Source: Yoonia sp034652275 | Lineage (GTDB): Bacteria; Pseudomonadota; Alphaproteobacteria; Rhodobacterales; Rhodobacteraceae | NCBI RefSeq assembly: GCF_034652275.1 | Contig: NZ_JAXIWG010000003.1 | Span: 124,001-188,000, forward strand | Reading direction: 5' to 3' | Length of the DNA stretch: 64,000 nucleotides | Part shown: positions 25,552 through 34,518 of the stretch, piece after piece | Position numbering within the stretch: the first letter of the stretch is position 1 | How the letters are laid out: each line of letters starts with the position of its first letter | Notes under the pieces: model-generated | What the model saw: only the letters and a program-made list of their open reading frames with translations | Told to the model about the DNA's origin: nothing | Database searches by the model: none | Made by a program: the position numbers and the translations under genes

Positions 25552-25914
25552 TCATGCGCCATTGCTGATCTCGTGCAGGCAGGCGCGCGCATCTTTCAGG
25601 AAACTGTCGACTGCCACCTCATGGCTGCACACGCAGCACAGCGCGTCATGCGGTTCACGCGCATCGCGAATGTAAATCCGCAACTGGTCGCGGGTCGCAA
25701 CAAAAGCTGTCATCGCCGCAGCATCGCCGATTGTACGCGTCCCGTCGGTGCCGAAGGCCAGCGCCGCTTCGCTGCATAGCGAATCGAGGCCTTCGCGGCG
25801 GAAGGTTGTGTTCGAATTCGTGATCAGGACCATATTGGTCGACAGATCCGCAAAGGCCAGCGTTTCGCAACCCGGATATCTGTCGTGCAATCTGTCCAGC
25901 GCGTCAGCGACCAT
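25552..25914 (-). CDS. Small protein, possibly roadblock/LC7-like
   Basis: 120 residues, ATG at 25914 with an AGGACC site. The pattern of a short helix, then strands ETLAFADLSTNMVLITN, a helix, then strands TAFVATRDQLRIYIRD and CCVCSHEVAVDSFLKDA, is similar in size and rhythm to roadblock/longin-type domains that act as GTPase partners. That call is tentative. Two adjacent cysteine pairs (LCCVCS) could be redox-active or metal-binding. It sits downstream of the two dynamin-like genes. Confidence 0.6.
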   Translation of the reverse strand: MVADALDRLHDRYPGCETLAFADLSTNMVLITNSNTTFRREGLDSLCSEAALAFGTDGTRTIGDAAAMTAFVATRDQLRIYIRDAREPHDALCCVCSHEVAVDSFLKDARACLHEISNGA

Positions 25915-25990
25915 TGGTCCTGCCCATTGTTTCTGCCAAGCCTGTGACTAAGGCAAATTCATGGCAGGGGGAAGTCCTGCCGTGCCGCCA

Positions 25991-26842
25991 TCACGAGGAT
26001 GCACGCACCGGCCCGTCGCTGTCATCCTCTGGCTCTTGGTCCTGACGGACGCGTTGCACACGGCGTGGCATGATCGTTGCGCGCACAGGCTCTGGGATCG
26101 GTGTGCCATTGGCGATGTTATAAAGGGGCTGGTCGGTGCGTGCCGCGATCTTGGTCAGCTTTTCGATCATGTCGATCAGATGGGTCACGAAAGGCCCTGC
26201 GCCGCTGGCGTCCCATTTTTCGTAATCATCGCCCGCCTGCAAGGCTTGCAGCAGCGAGATCGGGAAGGTCGCGGCGAATTGCCCGTCGGTCTCGCGGCGC
26301 ACGCGCTGGAACACGCGGCGGCGATCCTTGTCGGTGATCAGCTTGTCATAGCGGGTGATCAGCAGAATGGAAAAATCCCTGACCGCGTCGGGCATCATGT
26401 TCCATACGGCCGCTTCGGATTGGCGCCAGGCCTGCGTCGCGTGGGTACACCAGATGACGGCGTCCACCTCTGGCAACATGCGTTCCCAGACCTCTGACGA
26501 CATGTTCGGGTCCGAAATCCCGGGAAAGTCGATCAGGTCGCAAAGTTCAAGGATATCGCATTCCATGAACAGGCGGATCACATGGGTTTCCGCCACCGGA
26601 ATGGATTCGAGCCGTTCCAGCGCCACAGGCTCTGTCGCGCCGTCGACCGTCACGCGGTAGGGCGCGGTTGTACCATAGGACATCCAGACGGGTGCCAGCC
26701 GTGTCGCTGTCACCTTTTCGGGCAAAGGCCGTGCGCCGAGCAGCAGATTGGACAGCGTGCTTTTGCCGGCGCTGAATTCCCCCATCAGCGCGATGCGGGG
26801 CTTGCGCGATCCAATGGATGCGACGGGTGCGTCGGTCATCAT
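25991..26842 (-). CDS. Dynamin-like P-loop GTPase (short)
   Basis: 283 residues. G1 is GEFSAGKS (21-28), as in bacterial dynamins. A G2-type Thr-rich loop (VTATR) follows, G3 is DFPG (105-108) and G4 is TRYD (163-166) with Arg in place of the usual Lys. Only a GTPase head and a short C-terminal helix region are present, with a basic tail (MPRRVQRVRQD), so it lacks the long stalk of full dynamins. It overlaps the 694-residue GTPase by 4 bases, consistent with a heteromeric pair. No membrane helix is seen. Confidence 0.82.
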   Translation of the reverse strand: MMTDAPVASIGSRKPRIALMGEFSAGKSTLSNLLLGARPLPEKVTATRLAPVWMSYGTTAPYRVTVDGATEPVALERLESIPVAETHVIRLFMECDILELCDLIDFPGISDPNMSSEVWERMLPEVDAVIWCTHATQAWRQSEAAVWNMMPDAVRDFSILLITRYDKLITDKDRRRVFQRVRRETDGQFAATFPISLLQALQAGDDYEKWDASGAGPFVTHLIDMIEKLTKIAARTDQPLYNIANGTPIPEPVRATIMPRRVQRVRQDQEPEDDSDGPVRASS

Positions 26843-28923
26843 TCAGTTCCTTGCGGTGCGGCGCGGGTCTGGAAGGTCAGTTCTTCGATGATGTAATCGA
26901 ACAGTTCTTCGCGTTCCTGCTGCGCCGTGATGCCAAAGATGTTTTTCAGATCGTCGATATGCACGGTGGATTTTTCGCTGATGTCCGTCAGCAAGCCGCG
27001 CTGTTCGTCAAGAAATTCGCGCAATTCGCGTTCGGCCATGGCGCGGATATCCATTGCCTGCCGATCCTTGAGTTCTTCGACAATGGGGGCTGTTTCGGCC
27101 TCGATCAGGTCGTAGAACCCGCTGGCGAAAGCACGGTATCCCTTGCGGCGTTTCCACCAGCCTTTCCACCACGACGTCTGCAGGTCCAGCGCGATCGTCT
27201 GGCCCAAAGTGACGGGGGCGGGAATTTCGGGCGCCGCCGGCGGTGTGATCTTGAAGTTCTCGACCGCGACGCCAAAGGCCGCCCGATAGGTTTCGGCCAG
27301 ATCTTCCGAGGCCGCTGCAAAGACCTGATCGCAGGTCGCGGTCACATTGCGCCGCATCACCTGATAGCTGGTCCGCAGCAGCATCCGCAGCCCGTCGGGG
27401 CTGTATTGCCAGACCTCTTCTTCGCCCCTGCTTTCCAGATGTTGCAGCAGCGATTCCAGCGCGCGATCAAGAAAGCGTTTGTGCGATTGATCGACCCGCG
27501 ACCCGAATTGCTGGAACACGATATCAAGGCGATCATTCAGCAGCTTGATGTTGGTTTCGGCGATCCGGTCCAGATGCTGGACAAGCTGGGCATGCGGCAT
27601 GACTTCGACGGTGTCACCGTCCAGACGCATCGACACGATGGATGACGACGCGCGCACGCCGCCCACAAGGTTCAGCGCGCGTTTGCGGCACGCGGTCAGG
27701 ATTTCGGCGCCCGGCCCTTCGGTGATGCGTTCGGACACGGCGCGGAACAGTTCGGGGACACCCGACAGGTGCCAGACCAGTTCCTTGGTTTCCATGCCCG
27801 CGGTTTCCGCGCTGAGCGAGGCTTCGGCCCAGTTGAACATCGCCTCGGCACTGTCGGCCACGATCGCATCGAGGTTTTCCGCAAGCGCGATATTCGCCCA
27901 ATAGGCGCTGCCGAAAATCAGTTTCGGATTTTCGGGGCCGTTGTTGTCGAGCAGCGTTTGCAGGATGCTGTCGCGGATTTCGGGAACCTGTGCAGCGGGG
28001 TTGGCCAGTTCGTCAATCCGGTTCACGAAAATCACGACTTCGCGGGATTTCACGTTGGAAATCAGGCGGATCAATCCCATGTCCATGGAGCTGAGCGCCT
28101 GATGCGCCGACAGGACCACCACGCAGATGCGGCTGTCGCGCAAGGCGTTGATGGTGATCTGTTCGCGCATCATGAAGGTGTCGTTCACACCGGGTGTGTC
28201 ACGCAGGCAGAGCGGCATCGGGATCGCCTTGGCGTCCAGATAGAGATCGGCGGATTTGGTGATATCGGCGAAACGGCCCTGCTGGTCGGGTTCGTCCAGA
28301 TCGTCGAAATCGTCGCCCATACAGACATAGCGCTGCACAAGTTCGTCGTTCAGGTCAGCGTAATTGTGTTTCTGACCCAGCAAAAGCTCGAATTTGCGGC
28401 CAAGCCGGCGCTTGGTCTTGTCGCGCATTTCGGCAATTTGAAGGCGGATTTTCTCCATCTCCTCGTCGGCACCGGCGCGGGCGGACAATTCACCGATTCG
28501 CCCGCCGTTTTCGATAAGATGGTCCCATTCGTCCTTGTTGAAGAACTGGAAAGTCGCCGTTGGCGCGTCCTCTGGCAAAGGCGCGTTCAGATGCAGCGAG
28601 GTCACGACAGAGGTCCACGGGTTCACGTCGGCGGGCAATAAATCAGGGCGCCCGACCATGGCGTTGACCAGTGACGTCTTGCCGGATTTGATCTGGCCAA
28701 TCATCGTGATGCTGGGTTCAAAGGCGCGTAACTGCTTGATAAGCTTTACAGATTTCTTTTCTGCATCCTGGCCGCCCAGCTTGACGACATCTTTCAATGT
28801 CGCTTCGAGATCGGCGATCTCTTCATGAAACAGGTCAAGCTTTTCCAGACCCAGGCTCATGAACGGGTGATGTGCTGCCGGGACCTTGTATCCGTCCACT
28901 TTTGCCAGCTCTTCCATCTTCAT
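26839..28923 (-). CDS. Dynamin-like GTPase with Trp/Lys-rich patch (long)
   Basis: 694 residues. G1 GQIKSGKT (76-83), G3 DTPG (242-245) and G4 NRID (301-304) are well formed. A ~120-residue insertion lies between G1 and G3. After the head, long charged helices resemble a dynamin stalk. Residues 585-594 (WWKGWWKRRK) form a Trp- and Lys-rich patch between helical parts, which could bury into a lipid bilayer like a membrane paddle. The ATG at 28923 follows GAGGA. It overlaps the shorter GTPase and is separated by 159 bases from the upstream GTPase gene. Confidence 0.85.
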   Translation of the reverse strand: MKMEELAKVDGYKVPAAHHPFMSLGLEKLDLFHEEIADLEATLKDVVKLGGQDAEKKSVKLIKQLRAFEPSITMIGQIKSGKTSLVNAMVGRPDLLPADVNPWTSVVTSLHLNAPLPEDAPTATFQFFNKDEWDHLIENGGRIGELSARAGADEEMEKIRLQIAEMRDKTKRRLGRKFELLLGQKHNYADLNDELVQRYVCMGDDFDDLDEPDQQGRFADITKSADLYLDAKAIPMPLCLRDTPGVNDTFMMREQITINALRDSRICVVVLSAHQALSSMDMGLIRLISNVKSREVVIFVNRIDELANPAAQVPEIRDSILQTLLDNNGPENPKLIFGSAYWANIALAENLDAIVADSAEAMFNWAEASLSAETAGMETKELVWHLSGVPELFRAVSERITEGPGAEILTACRKRALNLVGGVRASSSIVSMRLDGDTVEVMPHAQLVQHLDRIAETNIKLLNDRLDIVFQQFGSRVDQSHKRFLDRALESLLQHLESRGEEEVWQYSPDGLRMLLRTSYQVMRRNVTATCDQVFAAASEDLAETYRAAFGVAVENFKITPPAAPEIPAPVTLGQTIALDLQTSWWKGWWKRRKGYRAFASGFYDLIEAETAPIVEELKDRQAMDIRAMAERELREFLDEQRGLLTDISEKSTVHIDDLKNIFGITAQQEREELFDYIIEELTFQTRAAPQGTE

Positions 28924-29082
28924 TCGTATCTGTCCTCAACACTGCGGTCGTCGCACCAATAGCAGGAGTTCGCCCCAGCGCCAAATCATGAGACTACACA
29001 AGATTTATTGCTGTAATGGAAACAAAATCACGCGGCTTTAGTATGACGGCATTTGGGCGATTTGTTCAACCGCCCGCCCGGT
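28924..29082 (-). promoter_or_regulatory. Intergenic gap inside the kinase-GTPase cluster; possible internal promoter
   Basis: 159 bases between two same-strand genes that are otherwise packed tightly. It is AT-richer than its surroundings (runs such as gattttgtttccatta on the minus strand) and ends with a GAGGA ribosome-binding site before the 694-residue GTPase. I cannot assign -35/-10 boxes with confidence; an internal promoter is possible. Confidence 0.3.
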
Positions 29083-30405
29083 TTATGCTGCAAGGTCTGC
29101 CTGCAACTCGCGTTTCACCTGCAACAAAAGGCTGACAGCCTCAATTGCGGCACTGTCGCGTTTTTCCATCTGCATCAGCTGCACAAGGTCGGCCGCGTCG
29201 AACACGGTGTCACGCGCCCGTTGCAGCACAGGGTCGTGATCGTCGCCATGATCGTTAAGATGGTCGCACAACCATTGCAACTGGGCAACAGTCTGGGCCA
29301 TGACCTTGGCGGGCGCGCTGCCGTCGCCTGATCTGGCCAGCGTCAGCAAGGCGCCGCTTTGCTTGGTGATATGGTCAAGCGCGACGCGGTAGGCCTCTGC
29401 GCTGGTGGGGTGCAGTGCAGGTGTCAAGGCGGCTGCCGGTGCAGGCTCCACCGGCCGAGAGACAGCATCTTTCACACGTTGCAGGATCACCTTTTCGTCG
29501 GGCAAGTCTGGCATCGGGGATGCTGGCGGTTCCGCTTTTGCCGGTTCGGCTGGTGTCGCCGCGGGAGATTGTTGGTCTGCAATCGCCTCGGGATGCTGGG
29601 CCAGCAGCACGTCGGCCATGTCTACCGCAGACTGCTTGCCAAGTTCGACCTGTTTCAGCACCGCGGCGATCAAGGCCATGCCCCCGCTTTCGCGCATCTG
29701 TTTTTTGTCCACAGTGCCGTCGATGTTGCGGGCCGCGACGGCATCCTTGGTTGCAATCGCAAGGATCTGGTTGAATTCGTCGCGCGCGACCGCGTTGGCA
29801 TCGGCCAGAACACCATCGAGCGTTCCGTTCGCGCGCAAAAGGTCGGCCTTGGTGATCATCAGAAAGCCGTGATCCTTGATCAGGTCGGGCATTTGCGCCC
29901 AGATACCCTGTTCTTCGGCGTCAAACGACTGGCTACACCACAGCACGACATCTGTCCGCTTGGCCGCCCATTGGCTGGCACGGTGGATCGAGCCAGCATC
30001 GTTAGGCGATACGACTTCCAGCACTGAAATCTTGCCAAGGGCTGGCAAGGGCAGGCGCATCTCGATGAACACAGGGACAAGGTCCACGACATCGCGCAGG
30101 TCGTCACTGTCGATCTGTGTCTTGGTCCCGTCTGCCAGCGTGCAGATGATGCAGGGGGTATCGCCATGCGTGAGTTCAAGCGACGGCAATTTCGCGCCTT
30201 TGGGCGCCACATCCGTCCCGACCAGAAGGTTCAGCAAAAGGGACTTGCCCGCGCCAGAACGCCCCAAAAGCCCGATGCGAACGGGCTTTTCGATCCGTTC
30301 CATCAGGTTTTCGGCACGTATCTGTGCCGGTTCGGGCAAACGGCCCGACGCAATTGCCCGCGCCAGATTTTGCTGGACGCGGGCGGAAAGTGATTGATTC
30401 GACAT
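29083..30405 (-). CDS. P-loop GTPase with atypical G3 region
   Basis: 440 residues. G1 is GRSGAGKS (48-55) and G4 is TKAD (185-188). The expected DxxG G3 is not present in the usual place: the stretch reads ISVLEVVSPNDAG (126-138), so catalysis may be altered. Residues ~285-330 are a Pro/Ala-rich linker, followed by a helical C-terminus. The start overlaps the phosphatase stop by 1 base (TAATG), so it is the immediate partner of the kinase/phosphatase/FHA set. I do not recognise a named family beyond dynamin/TrmE-like P-loop GTPases. Confidence 0.8.
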   Translation of the reverse strand: MSNQSLSARVQQNLARAIASGRLPEPAQIRAENLMERIEKPVRIGLLGRSGAGKSLLLNLLVGTDVAPKGAKLPSLELTHGDTPCIICTLADGTKTQIDSDDLRDVVDLVPVFIEMRLPLPALGKISVLEVVSPNDAGSIHRASQWAAKRTDVVLWCSQSFDAEEQGIWAQMPDLIKDHGFLMITKADLLRANGTLDGVLADANAVARDEFNQILAIATKDAVAARNIDGTVDKKQMRESGGMALIAAVLKQVELGKQSAVDMADVLLAQHPEAIADQQSPAATPAEPAKAEPPASPMPDLPDEKVILQRVKDAVSRPVEPAPAAALTPALHPTSAEAYRVALDHITKQSGALLTLARSGDGSAPAKVMAQTVAQLQWLCDHLNDHGDDHDPVLQRARDTVFDAADLVQLMQMEKRDSAAIEAVSLLLQVKRELQADLAA

Positions 30406-31454
30406 TAACTGCCTCCGGCCGCGATCTTAGCTGCCGGTGCTGCCTCATCAACCTCCTCTTTGCCGTGGCCATCGCTGGCGGTGACATGTTTGACGGGCTT
30501 GACCTCTTTCACGACCGGCTTGACCTCGCGCCGGTCGTTGGACAGATCCGCGCGGGCGGCAGTTGTTGCAGCCACATCGTCGATCTCAACGACGCGCGTC
30601 GTCGTGTTCGTATGCGCATCCACATGGCCCACGGGCTTTGGACGCACAGCGCGGATCACGGGTTTGTTGTGATTGAGCTTGATTACCGAAAAGGTGCAAT
30701 TGTCCTGATCGGGATCGGCCAGGGCCTCGATGGCTTCCAGAAGGTAGCCTGCGATCTCGGCCGCTTTCTTGCGCCGGTATTTCTGCAAGATCCGCTGGAT
30801 TTGCGCGTCTTCGAGATATTGCAGCCCGTCACTGGAGACCAGAACGATATCGCCCACTTCGAGCTTGAACGGTGTCTTGGGGCAATCGGATTTGGCCACA
30901 CGGTCGCCCAGAATGACCGAGGTCAGGCAGTTGCGGTCCGGATGGTTCTTGCCCGCAATCGGATCAAGAAGCCCCGATTTGACCATGAAATCGATCTGGG
31001 GGGCCATTGAATGGTCTTCGTTCAGCTGCTGCAATTTGCCATTGCGGAAATGATAAAGCGGCGAATCCCCGATCGACATCCAGAACATCCGGTTTTCGAC
31101 CAGCACGAGCGACACCAGCGTCGCGCCCATGCCCCGCGTTTCGGGGTTCTGGGCGACATGCTGGCGGACGACATCATTGGCGTTCACGGCGGCAGCGGTC
31201 AGGTATTGCGGAATCTCGCCTTCAAAATCGGAAAAGTTCGCGCTTTGGAATTTCAGTTCGCTGAACACTTCGGTGACGACGATCTTGCTGGCGACATCGC
31301 CGGCGGCATGGCCGCCCATGCCATCGGCAAGCACCACGACACCGCTGTCCGCGCCGAACGGAAAATCAGTGACGATGGCGTCTTCCTGATAATCGCGGCC
31401 GCCCTGGCAGATCGCTGAAGCTACGTCAAAGCGCGGTTCAGGCGATCGCCACAT
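30405..31454 (-). CDS. PP2C-family Ser/Thr phosphatase with C-terminal tail
   Basis: 349 residues. Metal-binding motifs: GGRDYQEDAI (E24, D25), DGMGGHAAGD (D44), RGMGATLV, IGDSPLY, VSSDGL and DQDNCTF (D251). These define an Stp1/PppA-type PP2C phosphatase of the cytoplasm, and all key aspartates are present. The last ~90 residues are a disordered, Lys/Val/Ala-rich tail. It overlaps the FHA gene by 17 bases. It most likely reverses phosphorylation by the kinase encoded two genes upstream. Confidence 0.93.
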   Translation of the reverse strand: MWRSPEPRFDVASAICQGGRDYQEDAIVTDFPFGADSGVVVLADGMGGHAAGDVASKIVVTEVFSELKFQSANFSDFEGEIPQYLTAAAVNANDVVRQHVAQNPETRGMGATLVSLVLVENRMFWMSIGDSPLYHFRNGKLQQLNEDHSMAPQIDFMVKSGLLDPIAGKNHPDRNCLTSVILGDRVAKSDCPKTPFKLEVGDIVLVSSDGLQYLEDAQIQRILQKYRRKKAAEIAGYLLEAIEALADPDQDNCTFSVIKLNHNKPVIRAVRPKPVGHVDAHTNTTTRVVEIDDVAATTAARADLSNDRREVKPVVKEVKPVKHVTASDGHGKEEVDEAAPAAKIAAGGS

Positions 31455-32292
31455 CTTCGTCCTCCCCGGTTGCGCCGTCGGACCAGTTGAAAGACTTGTC
31501 GCACAGCGCCACGAAACGCAGCACGGTTTCGCCGATGCGGATCACGTCGCCTGTCGTCAGCGTCTCGTTGCTGATCACGGGCTTGTCGTTCAGGCGTACA
31601 ATGTTGGACTTGCCGCCATGGCCAAGCAGGAATTCCTTGCCGTCGGTGTCATAGACGATCGCGGCATGGTTGGTGCGTGAAATCGCGTTGTCGCCGAAAT
31701 CAAGCTGGACAGCCTGATCCTCGCCGCGACCGATGGAGTTCATGCCAGCCATCAGCGCAAAGCTTTCTCCGCGCCCGGGGCCGTCAGCGACGACGATCCA
31801 GCCCACCGGAAACTTGGCGCGTTGTGTGGACACGACCTTGGGGGCGTCGTTGAAAAGGTCGACAACATCACCGTCGGATTTCTCGAAGCCGATCAGGCGC
31901 GTCTTGGTCCGGCGCGACCGTGCGGACGAGCGCGCCGCTGCGGCAGAGGCCAGCGCGGGGGACGGTGTCGGCAGGACGGGTGCCGTGTCAGGCAGTGCGG
32001 TCGATCCGTCGTCGCCTTCCATGTCCCAGATATTCACGGCAGGCGCGCTGGGAGCTTCTGCTTCCTTTGCGACTGGCGCCGGAGGCTCGACAGGCCGTGT
32101 TTTGGCGTTGATGTTCGTCAGCATCGCGTTCACGTCGGCGGGCAGATCACCCCCGCGCTGTCGCGGCGCCGCGTCGTCGGCGATGGAACCGATGGTGTCA
32201 CGATAAGAGTCTTCGAGCTTGTCCGACGCGCGGGGTGGCATGTCATCTGCCCCCGACTGCTTTCTGCCAATGAGATCACGAATGAACTTCAT
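31438..32292 (-). CDS. FHA-domain phosphothreonine-binding protein
   Basis: 284 residues. The N-terminal ~170 residues are low-complexity (Pro/Ala/Ser) with several Thr residues that may be kinase targets (SYRDTIGS). The C-terminal ~100 residues are a forkhead-associated domain with the phosphopeptide contacts: SIGRG (GR motif), AISRTNHAAIV (S and H) and IVRLNDKPV (N). It would read phosphothreonine marks set by the neighbouring kinase and bring GTPases or other targets together. It overlaps the phosphatase start by 17 bases and lies 57 bases after the kinase. Confidence 0.9.
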   Translation of the reverse strand: MKFIRDLIGRKQSGADDMPPRASDKLEDSYRDTIGSIADDAAPRQRGGDLPADVNAMLTNINAKTRPVEPPAPVAKEAEAPSAPAVNIWDMEGDDGSTALPDTAPVLPTPSPALASAAAARSSARSRRTKTRLIGFEKSDGDVVDLFNDAPKVVSTQRAKFPVGWIVVADGPGRGESFALMAGMNSIGRGEDQAVQLDFGDNAISRTNHAAIVYDTDGKEFLLGHGGKSNIVRLNDKPVISNETLTTGDVIRIGETVLRFVALCDKSFNWSDGATGEDEDVAIA

Positions 32293-32349
32293 GTTTTCAA
32301 CCTTTCAAATTACGCGCACACGCCCATTCCGTGGGAAAGACGTTCGCGC

Positions 32350-34518
32350 CTACTCTCCTGCACCTTCAAAGGTGACTGATGCCACCCACATGCTGCCGTC
32401 GCGTTGCACCGCAAACATGAAACGGTCGGTGCCGTTGTCGATTTCGCGGTTGAGGATCGTCAGAATACTGTCACGGTCCGTCAGGGTTTCGGCTGTCGGA
32501 ATGTAGGATGTGACGATGTCACCCTCCTGCAGGCCGCTGCCCAGATCAGACGGGACGGCTGTTACCATGGTGCGCCAGGATGCATCGGCAAAGCTTGTCT
32601 CGAAGGCGACACCGTTGGGCAGGGCGACCGTCTGCACGACGGGCACGCTCAGCTGCCGCTCGATCCGTTCACCCGATGTCGGGTTCAGCGTGCCAAAAGT
32701 CACATCCACGGCGGTCGTGTTCGCAGATGTATCACTGACCCCGCGCAGCGCATCGGGTATGTCGCTGATCGCGGCAATCTCGACGCCGTTCACGTCGGTG
32801 ACCACCAATCCGGGCTGCGCCCAGGCCGGTGCGCCGGGTGTGACGGATGCAATGATATTCGAACCGTCACCGGCACCAACAAACGGCACATCGACCGTCC
32901 AGTTGGCCATAACCGTAGATGCGGACACTTCGTTGCCGGGCACGATCGCGGCGATATCCACGACCGGGCCGGTGCCCACATCCGCCACCAGGTCGGGCGT
33001 CGCGGGCAGCGTCATCGCGGCAACATCGGATTCAGCGGCGGGGCGAAGGTCTGACGTCTCGGGCAATTGGGCCGTGACTTCTGGTTCTTGGGCCGTCTGG
33101 GGCATTTCGGCTGGCAAAGGCAACGGATCGATCACGGCAGCTTCTTCTGCCGGCTCGGGCGTCACTGCCGGCTCTGGCGTTTCGGTCACCACAGCGGCAA
33201 GCGCGTCTTCGACCGCGGTCGCGTCGGGTGCCAGCGGTGTGATTTCGGCTGCCGCGAAATCAAGCGTCGGTGCCTCTGCGGTCTGGTCGGTCACGGTCTG
33301 CGTCTCGGTGACAGGCTCTTGGGCCACCGTCGTATCGGCCACTGTCGGCAATTCGGTCTGCGGCTGTGCAGGTTCAGCCACACTGGTCGCGATGCTTGGC
33401 GCATCTGCGGTCACAGGTGCCGTGACAGGGTCGGTGCCCGATCCGCTCATGAAGATGCCCGCACCTACAAGTAGCGCGACAACCGCAGCAGACCCCAAAA
33501 GCAACGGCATTTTCGATTTTGGCTGGCTTGCCGTTGTCTGAACCGCTTCCTTTTTGGGTGTTGCGATCTTCAAAGGCGTCACGTTGCCCTGCGCACCGTC
33601 CATCATATCAAGCCATGCCTTGGCCGATTGCAGGCGGTCCTTGGGCAATACCTCGAGCGCCTTGTCCATCGCGGCAAGGAATGGTTCGTCATAGCCCGTG
33701 ATGCGCCCCACCAGTTTCACATAAGGATCGGGGTCGCCGGATGCGATTGCTGCAAGACGCGCCTGCGAATTCGGCGGCACGTCCTTCGAGATCAGATGAT
33801 AGAAAGTCGCCGCCAGCGCATAAAGGTCGCTGCTTGGCCCCTGTTCGGACCCGGCGATATAGAATTCCTGCGGTGAATAGCCGTCCTTGACCACGCGCAG
33901 CGCTGACAGCACGCGGCTTTGCTTGGTCGCTTCCTCGCGGGCGGCACCGAAATCGATCAGGACGGGGCGCATGTCCGTGCTGATCAGAATGTTGTCGGGC
34001 GAAATATCGCGGTGCAGGATGCCCTGCTCGTGGATAAAGCCGACCGCACCCAGAACGTCCTTGAGGATCGCCTTGATTTTGACGGGCGTCAGGTCGTGAT
34101 TGGGGTCTTCGATCGTGTCGAGAAGATCGCGCCCTTCCACGAAATCAAGCGCCATATAGGCTGTGTCGTTATCCTCAAAGACCTGATGGACCCCCACGAT
34201 ATTGGGGTGGCTGAGCTTGGCAAGGCTGCGGGCCTCTTGCACGAAAAGGCGAACGATGGATTTCAATTCGTTCTGATGCGCCCGCGACCGCGCCTGCACC
34301 ACATAGCGGCTGCGTCGGCAGAAGGCTCCCGGGAAGCATTCCTTGATCACGATCTTGCGGTCGAGACTGTCCCGCGCAAGGTAGGTGATCCCGAAGCCAC
34401 CGGCATTCAGGAAGCTTTCGATCGTGTACTGGCCGTGCATCAACTTTGTGCCCGGCTTCAGCTCGTCGACGAAGCTGTCCTTTTCATCTGCGTTGTCTTG
34501 CACTAGCGGTTTGGCCAT
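32350..34518 (-). CDS. Transmembrane Hanks-type Ser/Thr kinase with periplasmic PDZ-like repeats
   Basis: 722 residues. The kinase domain (about 30-305) has a glycine loop NAGGFG (38-43), lysine K59 in VIKE, catalytic HRDISPDN (169-176) and DFGAAR (189-194). A juxtamembrane linker leads to one membrane helix (about 338-356). Then comes a ~160-residue Thr/Pro/Glu-rich region and, at the C-terminus (~540-722), two stretches that look like PDZ-type domains (APAWAQPGLVVTDVNGVEI; DLGSGLQEGDIVTSY). This implies a periplasmic sensor controlling a cytoplasmic kinase. First gene of the cluster. Confidence 0.9.
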   Translation of the reverse strand: MAKPLVQDNADEKDSFVDELKPGTKLMHGQYTIESFLNAGGFGITYLARDSLDRKIVIKECFPGAFCRRSRYVVQARSRAHQNELKSIVRLFVQEARSLAKLSHPNIVGVHQVFEDNDTAYMALDFVEGRDLLDTIEDPNHDLTPVKIKAILKDVLGAVGFIHEQGILHRDISPDNILISTDMRPVLIDFGAAREEATKQSRVLSALRVVKDGYSPQEFYIAGSEQGPSSDLYALAATFYHLISKDVPPNSQARLAAIASGDPDPYVKLVGRITGYDEPFLAAMDKALEVLPKDRLQSAKAWLDMMDGAQGNVTPLKIATPKKEAVQTTASQPKSKMPLLLGSAAVVALLVGAGIFMSGSGTDPVTAPVTADAPSIATSVAEPAQPQTELPTVADTTVAQEPVTETQTVTDQTAEAPTLDFAAAEITPLAPDATAVEDALAAVVTETPEPAVTPEPAEEAAVIDPLPLPAEMPQTAQEPEVTAQLPETSDLRPAAESDVAAMTLPATPDLVADVGTGPVVDIAAIVPGNEVSASTVMANWTVDVPFVGAGDGSNIIASVTPGAPAWAQPGLVVTDVNGVEIAAISDIPDALRGVSDTSANTTAVDVTFGTLNPTSGERIERQLSVPVVQTVALPNGVAFETSFADASWRTMVTAVPSDLGSGLQEGDIVTSYIPTAETLTDRDSILTILNREIDNGTDRFMFAVQRDGSMWVASVTFEGAGE

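Noticed and set aside
24746..34518. Type VI secretion locus
   Set aside because: Only the kinase/phosphatase/FHA regulators are present; no Tss structural genes, Hcp, VgrG or ClpV-like gene is in the window.
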